20,934 bases of DNA, from contig CAYJRA010000014.1 of assembly GCA_964372465.1 (NCBI GenBank), forward strand, positions 1 to 20,934, given 5' to 3'. Both the position numbers and the translations under genes were made by a program. The notes under the pieces are model-generated. The model saw only the letters and a list, made by a program, of their open reading frames with translations, was not told the DNA's origin and did not search any database. This stretch comes from JAGVVZ01 sp964372465 (GTDB lineage Archaea > Aenigmatarchaeota > Aenigmatarchaeia > CG10238-14). The stretch's first letter is position 1; the number at the start of each line of letters is the position of its first letter. Positions 13,620-20,934 of this stretch are shown here, piece after piece.

Positions 13620-14673
13620 TATAGAGTACCAATTAAATCAAGAAGACTTAGATAGATGCTTCAAATTCGCTTTAGAATATCATCTCGATAAGACAAAACT
13701 GGTAACGAACAGAACCACAGGTCAATATCGAGGTCTAGGTGGCATAATTGATAGCTTTGTTATAGGCAAACTTATAGAGATAGGTGTTGCAAAAATAATA
13801 GAAAGAAGTATAAACAAAAAACTTACGCTCGATTTTGATATACACCAATTAAATAAAGAGAATATTTCAGATCCAGATATTATAAAAATTGTAGAGGTCA
13901 ATAAAGAAAGAGCGCCAAGTCTTTATATAGAAATAAAAAATGTTTCTGAAGAAGATAGGTGGATAGGATTAACGGCAGAACAATTCAATACCATACTTTC
14001 TAATAGATTGGTGAAAAATGACCCTAAAAAAATAATTTTAATTTACGCAACTCTTGTTAAAAAGAACAATCAAGGTGATATAGATCCTCTTGGCGTTTAT
14101 CTCAAATCAAAAATAGATATGAATTTGCTTAGAAAATTCTGTGATGTGGGTGATTTGTACGTAAAAATTCAGTATGTTATTACTGGAGAAGACTTGAAAA
14201 AATTTGGCGTTCCTTTTAATCAAGGTTCATATTTATATGAAACAGAAATCATACGGGAAGCGAGTTCTACAACTACAAAAAAGATATTAGAATCGCATAA
14301 TAAGTACAAAAAAATAAAGATAGAACATGGAAAGCTCCCAGTAATAATGAGCAATCTTCTTCCTGAACCTAAAGAGTTTGGGATTTTTACGTATGAAGGA
14401 GGGATTGAGGTTTATGTAAAAAATAATTACATGAACAAGAAGATTTCTTCAAGAAGAATGTATATTTATTGCAAAAGGAACACAACAATTAGAAATAAAG
14501 TTTTAGGCATATTTGAACTAAAAAAAGATAAGATATATGAATGCTGGTTCATAACAGTAGGAATGAATCCTTCTTTAAAAAGAAATAATATTTGGATAGC
14601 ACAAAGAAATCTTAAAAATATTATTTCTAGAAGACCAGAACAATATATCGAAAAAGTAAGGCAGATTATCTAG
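13606..14673 (+). CDS. Probable type II restriction endonuclease, PD-(D/E)xK fold
   Basis: A 355-residue protein that I assign as the nuclease of the restriction-modification system. A PD-(D/E)xK motif is visible: Pro90-Asp91 (ISDPDIIKIV) and, after 17 residues, EIK at 109-111 (LYIEIKNV), in a strand context. A preceding helix has the conserved-looking Glu (GKLIEIGVAKIIE). The C-terminal part (about 230-355) is basic and probably recognises DNA. It overlaps vsr by 14 bases and is thus translated from the same mRNA, and runs tail to tail, 4 bases apart, with the methyltransferase gene. The context makes the assignment likely; the sequence itself matches no named enzyme I know, and the DNA target is unknown. 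The region is very A/T-rich to the eye. Confidence 0.7.
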   Translation: MKQNDIEYQLNQEDLDRCFKFALEYHLDKTKLVTNRTTGQYRGLGGIIDSFVIGKLIEIGVAKIIERSINKKLTLDFDIHQLNKENISDPDIIKIVEVNKERAPSLYIEIKNVSEEDRWIGLTAEQFNTILSNRLVKNDPKKIILIYATLVKKNNQGDIDPLGVYLKSKIDMNLLRKFCDVGDLYVKIQYVITGEDLKKFGVPFNQGSYLYETEIIREASSTTTKKILESHNKYKKIKIEHGKLPVIMSNLLPEPKEFGIFTYEGGIEVYVKNNYMNKKISSRRMYIYCKRNTTIRNKVLGIFELKKDKIYECWFITVGMNPSLKRNNIWIAQRNLKNIISRRPEQYIEKVRQII

Positions 14674-14677
14674 ATTT

Positions 14678-15667
14678 TTAAAGATAGGCAGTAATTATAT
14701 CTTTTCTTGGCGGAACTTGATTTAGCAAAATCTTTCGCATGTTTATTGCAATTCTCTCTATGACTGGAACGGTTACGCTGTTTCCGGCTTGATGATAGAG
14801 TTTAGTGTCTGCAATTTCAGGTAGTTTAAAATTTTCAGGAAAACCTTGAAGCAAAAAACATTCTCGCGGAGTTAATTTTCTAATGCCATTGCAGTTTTTT
14901 ACGATTGGAACATTATGACCACCCAAACCCATATTTGCAGTTAATGTTGGAACAACGCCTTTTTTATTTGCTCTGACATATCTTCGGCGCCATTGATAAA
15001 CTGTATTTTCTAAATCAACCTCTTTCTTTAATTTTTCAAACAGAGGTTTATCGTTATAGTAGTATTTATTATCTGCCTCGTTCGCTACATATTCTTTAAA
15101 ACTTTTTGTTAGAGGAATAGGTTTTGGAAACTCAAAATTTTCACAGTGTTTTTTATCAAGAAAACCGACTATAAATATTCTTTCTCTATTTTGGGGTATA
15201 TTTCCATGCGTCATGCTATTCAAAACTTCAGCCTTTACGTGGTAGCCTAATTTTTGTAGAGTTTCTTTTATTATCTTGAATGTTTTGCCTTTATCATGAG
15301 TTTTTAGATTTTTAACATTCTCTAATAAAATAGCTTTTGGTTTTCTTGCTTCCAGAATTTCTGCGATTCTAAAAAATAAATTACCTATGCCTCTTTCATC
15401 TCTAAAGCCTTTTCTATAACCTGCAATGCTAAAAGCTTGACAAGGAAATCCACCGAGAAGGATATCAAATTCCGGCAAATGAGCAATATTTAATTTCCAA
15501 ATATCTTCATTATTTAATTTTGGTTCTTTGAAGTTTAGGTCATATGTAGATTTACAACTTGTATCAAGATCATTTGCAAAAACTGTTCTAAATCCAGCCA
15601 TTTCAAATCCCAACCTAATTCCGCCAACACCTGCAAACAAATCTACTGTTCTTAAAGTCGTTGTCAT
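14678..15667 (-). CDS. C5-cytosine DNA methyltransferase
   Basis: Transfers methyl groups to cytosine C5 and so protects host DNA from the partner nuclease. All core motifs are in order in 329 residues: the cofactor loop FAGVGGIRLGF (11-21), the catalytic GGFPCQAF with Cys76, LLENVKN (114-120), QNRERIFIVGF (159-169), RKLTPRECFLLQGFPE (263-278) and AGNSVTVPV (294-302). The target recognition region is about residues 195-258 and includes PTLTANMGLGGHNVPI. It starts at ATG 15667 with AGGTG (15673-15677) five bases upstream. It is the second gene of a two-gene unit behind a small overlapping gene. The sequence preference cannot be read from the motifs. Confidence 0.95.
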   Translation of the reverse strand: MTTTLRTVDLFAGVGGIRLGFEMAGFRTVFANDLDTSCKSTYDLNFKEPKLNNEDIWKLNIAHLPEFDILLGGFPCQAFSIAGYRKGFRDERGIGNLFFRIAEILEARKPKAILLENVKNLKTHDKGKTFKIIKETLQKLGYHVKAEVLNSMTHGNIPQNRERIFIVGFLDKKHCENFEFPKPIPLTKSFKEYVANEADNKYYYNDKPLFEKLKKEVDLENTVYQWRRRYVRANKKGVVPTLTANMGLGGHNVPIVKNCNGIRKLTPRECFLLQGFPENFKLPEIADTKLYHQAGNSVTVPVIERIAINMRKILLNQVPPRKDIITAYL

Positions 15668-15794
15668 TTGAACACCTATTTTTTAATTTAACCTCTTTTA
15701 ATTTTTCGTATACTGCATTATTTACAAATGCAGATAAGGTTGGATGTTTGTATTTGTTTCCATTTTCATCCAGCCATTCTTTAACTTCTTCCAT
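15615..15794 (-). CDS. Small RHH-like protein overlapping the methyltransferase start
   Basis: A 59-residue frame from ATG 15794, out of frame with the methyltransferase and overlapping its first 53 bases. Residues 1-40 look like a designed small protein: MEEVKEWLDENG, then KYKHPTLSAFVNNAVYEKL, an amphipathic helix pair like that of ribbon-helix-helix regulators. The end (after about residue 41) is forced by the overlap and looks less natural. A TATA-like box near 15822-15831 would start transcription near 15800. It could be a control protein for the restriction-modification pair, or a remnant of one; both are inference. Confidence 0.5.
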   Translation of the reverse strand: MEEVKEWLDENGNKYKHPTLSAFVNNAVYEKLKEVKLKNRCSNDNDFKNSRFVCRCWRN

Positions 15795-15941
15795 ATAATA
15801 ACCGCATTATAATAACTATTAACTTAATATTTATTGGGTTTCTCATGATAAATGATTAATCTTTACCAAAATACAAAAATTATGTAAAGGTAATGCAGAA
15901 AATACATACCCTATATTATTAAAAAATCCCAAATAATTAAA

Positions 15942-16916
15942 ATGGGGTTCAAATCTATATTTTCATCTTTGTTTCCACTAATTCTATTCTTTATCGCTTT
16001 TATTATAATCTACAATTCATCCATGGTGCTGCCGAAAGTCATTGACGTGCAGTACAAAATTTTTGAAATATTCATGAACAATTTAAAAGAGAATGATCTC
16101 TCCTACTCTTCCAATAAGGTGTTCCATTATTTATGGGTCAATATTTTTTCCTATCTACTTCTTAGTTTTGCGTTAATCGCATTTGGAACTATTATAACAA
16201 TAAAATATATCGAAGAGATCAATCCTAAACTAGTTGTTATAGGGAGTATTATTTCTGTTGCATCTACCTTTCTTGTCACAAACTCGGTTGAAATCCTCAT
16301 AGCATTCATTGCATTAGCTATTTCAAACATTTTAACGATAAGGTTCTTTGAACCGAAAAAATATTCCATCATCACAGGATACAGTTATATCGCAAAAAAT
16401 CTAGGCATGGTCGGACTGTTCCTTTCATTGGGAATATTGGTAGCGATGTCTGCAAATGCAAATGCGTATGAAAAGGCTGTTCATGATTCTACTGCAAAAA
16501 CAATATCACTTCTCCTGCCAAACCAAGACGAAATAATCAATGCGCAAAAAGAAAAGGTAAGAACAGATTCAGAATTTATAAGATCGTATATAAAATACAG
16601 CCACGACTCTTTGCCGGAAGACAGCAGAAAAGGTTGCGAGGGAGTTTATACCGGCTGCTTGACAGCAGTAAATGAATATGAAAATGCATCGTTAAAAGCA
16701 ATTGACCGGAACGGCATCAATCTAGCTGTACAGGATTTGGAAAACAGTTTTCCAGTAATAAAATCCTTTGAAAAGACAACGCCCATTTTCATTTCAATTT
16801 TCGTTTTAACTTCGGCCGGTTTTCTTAACCCAATAATCAGCATTTTCGGCGGTTTTATTTATCTCATACTAAAAACAACCGAGCAAAAAAATATGAAAAA
16901 ATCTTCTACCAAGTGA
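15942..16916 (+). CDS. Multi-pass membrane protein with large extracytoplasmic loop
   Basis: Not recognised. 324 residues with about six membrane segments (roughly 7-25, 66-88, 95-115, 117-134, 152-172 and 279-311). Between the last two lies a charged soluble loop of about 105 residues (172-278) with two Cys (232, 239) that could form a disulfide and a helical, Lys/Glu-rich sequence, so it is probably outside. The C-terminus is a basic cytosolic tail. The ATG at 15942 lies about 26 bases after TATTATTAAA near 15914-15923, so the mRNA is probably leaderless. The next gene on this strand encodes the large surface glycoprotein, 50 bases on, and a joint role in the envelope is possible. Confidence 0.75.
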   Translation: MGFKSIFSSLFPLILFFIAFIIIYNSSMVLPKVIDVQYKIFEIFMNNLKENDLSYSSNKVFHYLWVNIFSYLLLSFALIAFGTIITIKYIEEINPKLVVIGSIISVASTFLVTNSVEILIAFIALAISNILTIRFFEPKKYSIITGYSYIAKNLGMVGLFLSLGILVAMSANANAYEKAVHDSTAKTISLLLPNQDEIINAQKEKVRTDSEFIRSYIKYSHDSLPEDSRKGCEGVYTGCLTAVNEYENASLKAIDRNGINLAVQDLENSFPVIKSFEKTTPIFISIFVLTSAGFLNPIISIFGGFIYLILKTTEQKNMKKSSTK

Positions 16917-16966
16917 AAGAAGAAAGTATTATTTACCTTAACTGAACATAATAATATGTAGATTCT

Positions 16967-19900
16967 ATGCGGAAAGAATTTGCTTCATTGTTGCTTGCGA
17001 TTATGCTACTGGCTGTTTTTATCGAGGTAAGAGCAGTCATCACCAGCTCGCCGTTGCAGCAGTTTAATGCAACTCCTGATATTGTCTATCTGAACTGGAC
17101 CAACAACTACCAGAGCAACATATCCTTGATCTTAAACAGCACGTATCAAAATACGATAGCCGAGATACTGAATAGCACGTCAGTCATTTCAGGAAATTAT
17201 TCCCAGGCTAATACTCTAACCCAATGTACCAGCGGAGAGGATGCGAGCAGATATCATCTATGGATTAGAAATGCCACCGGCAGTTTCAACAGCACCTTTA
17301 TGATTTCAGATAATGTCACACTCATGGACAACATAGACTTCATCCATCTGCAATGCAGCCCAGGAAAATATTATGCAGGAATACTGACAATAAGAAACAA
17401 GACGCAGACCAACGAGACGCTAAATGTATCTGTTATTCTAGATATACCGATCAGCGATAACAATACCGTATCCCAGTCAACAGGCATAGGCAGCTTCGGC
17501 GGCAGCCTGCCGATAAACGCATCCTCGTATCAATCCTATTACTTCAACACAAACAATGTCACCAATGCAACCGGCATTTATATTAATCTATCCGGCTGGC
17601 AGTCGACGCAAGACCTGGATGCATTCTTATTCGACAACACAGGCAGACTGAAAGCAAAGGGGATAAACAAGACGCAGACTAATGAGGAATTTGTCTTCAG
17701 TTTTTTCCCTGCAGACTCAGCATATTGGGAGATTAGAGTGTATGGAAACTCTACTTCAGCCATTGGATATAATGGGTCTATTGCCTATAGCACATTAAAC
17801 ACCTCTACATATTCCATTACATTCGGAAATGTGATGAATGCGACCAACACGACAATAGAAAACATCACCTTGAGGAACGAAGGCAACGTCACAATTAACA
17901 GCGTCGGAGAAACAAAAGAATTTTATCTGGTAAGAAGATTTGAAAACAATACGCAGAACAATTTCACATTTCTTGTACCTGATTCATCTATTGTTTCAAG
18001 ATTGAAAGTAACGCTGAATTGGACTGGAGCCAGCAACTATTCATTCAATCTGCTATCTCCGAACGATACTGTCATTGCTAGCTCGCTGGCTAAGCATAGA
18101 TTCGCCAATGTGTCTGGAGCAGAACACGAAGAATATAACGAGACCACTGCGATAGAGAAAGGTGTGTGGAAAATCCAAACAAGAAATATGACTAACGCAA
18201 CAGGCGACACATATACAGCCGTTGCTTATCTGTATGTCAATGCTTCCCAATGGATAACGACAAACTATACGACCATGACATTCAACAAGACAAGCCTGAG
18301 CAACTACACGGTTGGTATAGGCATCAATTTCACAGTGCCAAACAACACGTTAGACGGCAGTTATGAAGGATTTTTGATCTACGGCAGCACTAAACTGAAA
18401 TTGCCGGTAAGATCTACTGTCAGAACGGGAACGCTGGTCGTCAATAATACGATAAACTCCACGGCAATTACGTTAGATGAAAATCTTTACGGTAATGTGA
18501 CGAGGGTTTTGAATATGACTCTAAACAATACCGGAAGCTATGACTTGCCTATGACTGTATCCAACTCTAGAAATGCATTATTCTTAAATACAAATTCAAG
18601 CAATTATATCAATTTCACTTACGATAGTCTGCCGTCGCCTTTGGTTGGAAACAGCAACCACACCCTGAATATAACCTTTCCTCTTAATACATCTCTGACA
18701 GAAAACAAAGCTGGCATCTACGAAGGATGGATATTTTTCAGCACGCCAGACTCTCACCCATATACGGGCTTCAATTTGACTCTGAAGATGAATTTAACCA
18801 GTCTTCTGAGAGTGGATGTTCTCGACATACTTTCCGCTGATGGGAACAATGTCATAGAGAATAACACTGTCAATGAAACCGCGAAAGCCATATTCAAAAT
18901 CTATTATATGAATGGCACTAGAATTGACAGCATCAACGAAACAAACGTAACATCTGTTTTCCTGACGGAAAATAATATCACAACGCTCAGAATTCCTACA
19001 TCAGGCAGCTCGTTATTGACGAAAGGGACCGAACCTATTAATATCGGCGGCAACTATTCAACTAACTTCACAGTTCAGGACAATAGGGTCGGCGGCAGAT
19101 ACAGAGGATGGGTTGTTGTAAATTTCACAAGAGATGACTCGCGAACATTCAGTGGAATCGGCAGCCTATCCCCATTCTCAATAAACAATACTGGATTATA
19201 CATGCGTTCTAACATCACTGGATGTGGATTCGGTGATGATTCCTGCTCGGGTGGAATAAGTGTGAGCAATGGCACGACTACCAAATTGCATGTAAATGTT
19301 ACAAACTACGGATTGCTGATCAACTCATCAGCCAACATAAACGTCACGGAGAATTGCGGCGGCTATTCTGTTTCCAATCCAACATATTCCAATTGCCCGT
19401 CAACAAGCTTCCTACCAACTCCGGGATCCTCTACATGCATCGCCACATTCACAATTACTGCTGGCAGCACTGCAGCCTCATCATGCACGCTGACAGTCAA
19501 TGGCACGCCATCAAATATGTGGTTTAATCCGGCTGGGGTAACAACTGCAGTTACGGTTACTGCCCCATCATCTTCATCCAGCAGCACCACTTCAGCAAGT
19601 TCCGGTGGCGCTGGAACGAGTGAAACACTGCTAACAGCAGAGCAAGAATCAACTAATAAAGTGGAAGGCAAGCCTGCGGTATATCTGGAAATAACGTCAT
19701 ATTCATCCACTATCTCCATCGTCCAGGGCCAAAACAGAACAGAAGACGTTATGGTGAGCAATATAAATAGCACTGAGTGGCAGGATGTCAAATTGGAGAT
19801 AACCGGATTGGACAGCGGCTGGTATAAGATCACCCCATCAGACAAAGTAAACATTGACCCGCTATCGAATAAATCATATAAAGTTGCGTTTTCGATTCCA

Positions 19901-20482
19901 GAAAATGTTAGTGTTAAAGACTATCCCAGCAAATTTGTTGCCAAAAGCGATTTCGCCTCTGTCAGTGCAGACTTCACTTTGAAGATTCTGCCCGGCGTGC
20001 AAGTGCAAGTCAGCGTCAACTCAACCTTAAATGAATTGAAGGTAAAAATAAGCGATTTGGAAGGATTGATAGAAGGATTAAAAAGTGAAGGTAAAAACAC
20101 CACTGCAATAGAGAGCAAACTAACTGAATTGAAAGGCAAATACAACAAGGCCGTTCAGTTCAATGACTTAGGAGATTCTAGATCGGCTTATGATTTGATA
20201 GACTCTATCCAAAAACTATATTCTGAAACCAATCAACTGATAGAAACATCGTTCCCTGCCAGCAAGCCAAGCACGCTAGGGAACATAATTAAATGGACTT
20301 TGATCATTGTCGTGATAGGCGGCGTCTTAGTCTTAGGGTATCTTCTCTGGCCAACTTCACAGGGATTCAAGACAGAAGGCGGCTTCAAGCCAAAAGGAGA
20401 AAAAGACGAAGCCAAAGAAAAAATCAAAGACCAGTTTGAGAAATTGAAACAGAAATGGAAAGAGCTGAAAGAGAAGAAATGA
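16967..20482 (+). CDS. Large N-glycosylated surface protein, C-terminal anchor
   Basis: A 1171-residue exported protein. An N-terminal signal (MRKEFASLLLAIMLLAVFIEV) is followed by a long beta-rich region with very frequent N-x-S/T sequons, about 74 counted by eye, mostly before residue 870. Around residues 185-270 and 320-420 are two beta-sandwich modules like pre-peptidase or proprotein domains (ending YWEIRVYGNST and WKIQTRNMT). A Cys-containing domain (about 740-850), a Ser/Thr/Gly-rich linker, a further beta-sandwich and a coiled coil (about 1020-1090) follow. Then comes a membrane span (about 1105-1127) and a Lys/Glu-rich cytosolic tail. This is the layout of an archaeal S-layer-like or surface-stalk glycoprotein. 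It is convergent with the 20484 gene, one base apart. Confidence 0.88.
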   Translation: MRKEFASLLLAIMLLAVFIEVRAVITSSPLQQFNATPDIVYLNWTNNYQSNISLILNSTYQNTIAEILNSTSVISGNYSQANTLTQCTSGEDASRYHLWIRNATGSFNSTFMISDNVTLMDNIDFIHLQCSPGKYYAGILTIRNKTQTNETLNVSVILDIPISDNNTVSQSTGIGSFGGSLPINASSYQSYYFNTNNVTNATGIYINLSGWQSTQDLDAFLFDNTGRLKAKGINKTQTNEEFVFSFFPADSAYWEIRVYGNSTSAIGYNGSIAYSTLNTSTYSITFGNVMNATNTTIENITLRNEGNVTINSVGETKEFYLVRRFENNTQNNFTFLVPDSSIVSRLKVTLNWTGASNYSFNLLSPNDTVIASSLAKHRFANVSGAEHEEYNETTAIEKGVWKIQTRNMTNATGDTYTAVAYLYVNASQWITTNYTTMTFNKTSLSNYTVGIGINFTVPNNTLDGSYEGFLIYGSTKLKLPVRSTVRTGTLVVNNTINSTAITLDENLYGNVTRVLNMTLNNTGSYDLPMTVSNSRNALFLNTNSSNYINFTYDSLPSPLVGNSNHTLNITFPLNTSLTENKAGIYEGWIFFSTPDSHPYTGFNLTLKMNLTSLLRVDVLDILSADGNNVIENNTVNETAKAIFKIYYMNGTRIDSINETNVTSVFLTENNITTLRIPTSGSSLLTKGTEPINIGGNYSTNFTVQDNRVGGRYRGWVVVNFTRDDSRTFSGIGSLSPFSINNTGLYMRSNITGCGFGDDSCSGGISVSNGTTTKLHVNVTNYGLLINSSANINVTENCGGYSVSNPTYSNCPSTSFLPTPGSSTCIATFTITAGSTAASSCTLTVNGTPSNMWFNPAGVTTAVTVTAPSSSSSSTTSASSGGAGTSETLLTAEQESTNKVEGKPAVYLEITSYSSTISIVQGQNRTEDVMVSNINSTEWQDVKLEITGLDSGWYKITPSDKVNIDPLSNKSYKVAFSIPENVSVKDYPSKFVAKSDFASVSADFTLKILPGVQVQVSVNSTLNELKVKISDLEGLIEGLKSEGKNTTAIESKLTELKGKYNKAVQFNDLGDSRSAYDLIDSIQKLYSETNQLIETSFPASKPSTLGNIIKWTLIIVVIGGVLVLGYLLWPTSQGFKTEGGFKPKGEKDEAKEKIKDQFEKLKQKWKELKEKK

Positions 20483-20483
20483 A

Positions 20484-20840
20484 CTAAACTTCAATGGGGC
20501 ATTCGCTGTACACATAATCTGAGCTTATAATTCTTCCTTCCCTGATTTTCTTACAGATGCCGCATATCTTGGAAGTTATTTCAAATATGCTTGCATTCTC
20601 ATCCTTGATTCTTTTTGTCAGATCATAAATCAATTCCATGACTCTAGTATCTTTTTCCAGCACCTTTATCTTCGATCCCCTGGACTGACGCAAATACTGG
20701 GATATGGCAGGCTGAGTTAAACCAAGAATCTTAGCCGTTTGCTTCTGGGTTAGTCCATGATTCTCTATCAATTCTCTAGCCACTATGGAACGCACAGCCG
20801 GCAAAAATTCTGTTGCAATGTTCTCGCAGAACGGTTTCAT
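20484..20840 (-). CDS. Helix-turn-helix transcription regulator, COG2522 type
   Basis: A 118-residue archaeal regulator. Its opening MKPFCENIATEFLPAVRSIVA, then ARELIENHGLTQKQTAKILG and LTQPAISQYL, is the well-known pattern of the small XRE-like COG2522 family, with recognition helix in TQPAISQYLRQS (about residues 42-53). The C-terminal half carries ICGICKKIREGRI, a CxxC pair near residues 91-94, plus Cys5 and Cys114, which may bind metal or sense redox state. ATG 20840 lies about 26 bases from a TATA-like GATATAAATTC near 20862-20872, fitting a leaderless mRNA. Target genes are unknown; it neighbours the surface protein only tail to tail. Confidence 0.9.
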   Translation of the reverse strand: MKPFCENIATEFLPAVRSIVARELIENHGLTQKQTAKILGLTQPAISQYLRQSRGSKIKVLEKDTRVMELIYDLTKRIKDENASIFEITSKICGICKKIREGRIISSDYVYSECPIEV

Positions 20841-20934
20841 AATTATTTAATTACCTATTGAATTTATATCTCTTTTACTCCCTTTCGAGAACTCGTCGCA
20901 AGAGTTGACCAGCCAAATAGCGAATCTTCTATCT
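20841..20934. other. Window edge, promoter of the regulator only
   Basis: The last 94 bases hold the TATA region of the 20484-20840 gene; nothing else can be supported. Confidence 0.4.

Noticed and set aside
19363..19854. Minus-strand frame of 163 residues within the surface protein gene
   Set aside because: Antisense shadow of a Thr/Ser/Val-rich coding region, with no start signals.
1..20934. CRISPR array, insertion sequence or integrase
   Set aside because: No regularly spaced repeats and no transposase or recombinase motif were found on either strand.

Overview
The window is archaeal and probably a piece of a draft or metagenome-assembled scaffold: it holds a run of exactly 100 N (8170-8269). 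Archaeal signs are an archaeal-type aspartyl-tRNA synthetase, a tRNA-Arg gene interrupted next to the anticodon, TTTAAA-type TATA boxes about 26 bases before many start codons (implying leaderless mRNAs), GGTGAT-type ribosome sites in front of downstream genes, a TldD/TldE pair, a VapBC toxin-antitoxin pair and a very large sequon-rich cell-surface protein. Membrane-anchored proteins with Thr-rich linkers and very tight gene packing suit a small-genome (DPANN-like) lineage, but I cannot fix the phylum from this sequence.

Layout. 1-1500: three small unrecognised or accessory genes, one of them a ParB-like gene broken by an apparent one-base frameshift. 1509-4656 (minus): a tightly coupled operon tldD - cupin - tldE, a predicted zinc protease with a small cupin gene between its two subunits. 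4842-5620: two small unknown proteins, one membrane-bound. 5650-5736: tRNA-Arg(CCT) with a predicted 12-base intron. 5828-6631: small unknown genes read divergently from one TATA box, including a 39-codon gene joined by an ATGA overlap. 6628-8169 (minus): a DUF885-like zinc peptidase cut off by the assembly gap. 8384-8470: a 28-residue membrane peptide. 8672-9899: an unknown soluble protein and a Cys-rich anchored surface protein. 10174-10826 (minus): VapBC.

10839-11410 is a scar-like region: a 14-bp inverted repeat, the C-terminal end of a queC gene (minus) and the C-terminal end of another gene (plus, possibly Lrp-like) meeting at one junction near 11213. 11411-13073: a winged-helix protein gene followed by aspS. 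13215-15794 is a DNA-modification island, A/T-rich to the eye: Vsr mismatch endonuclease, an overlapping PD-(D/E)xK restriction endonuclease, a convergent C5-cytosine methyltransferase, and a small gene overlapping the start of the methyltransferase gene. 15942-20482: a multi-pass membrane protein and a 1171-residue surface glycoprotein with about 74 N-glycosylation sequons. 20484-20840 (minus): an archaeal helix-turn-helix regulator of the COG2522 type.

How they work together: TldD/TldE probably form one peptide-cleaving complex, with the cupin as a co-translated partner. The restriction enzyme and methyltransferase form a restriction-modification pair, and Vsr repairs the T:G mismatches that arise when 5-methylcytosine deaminates. 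VapB and VapC are antitoxin and toxin. The surface genes at 9291 and 15942-20482 belong to the cell envelope. The strongest targets for new biology are the TldD-cupin-TldE operon, the overlooked small coupled genes, the shared promoter motif TAGTAGTAAA, and the gene-remnant junction at 11213.
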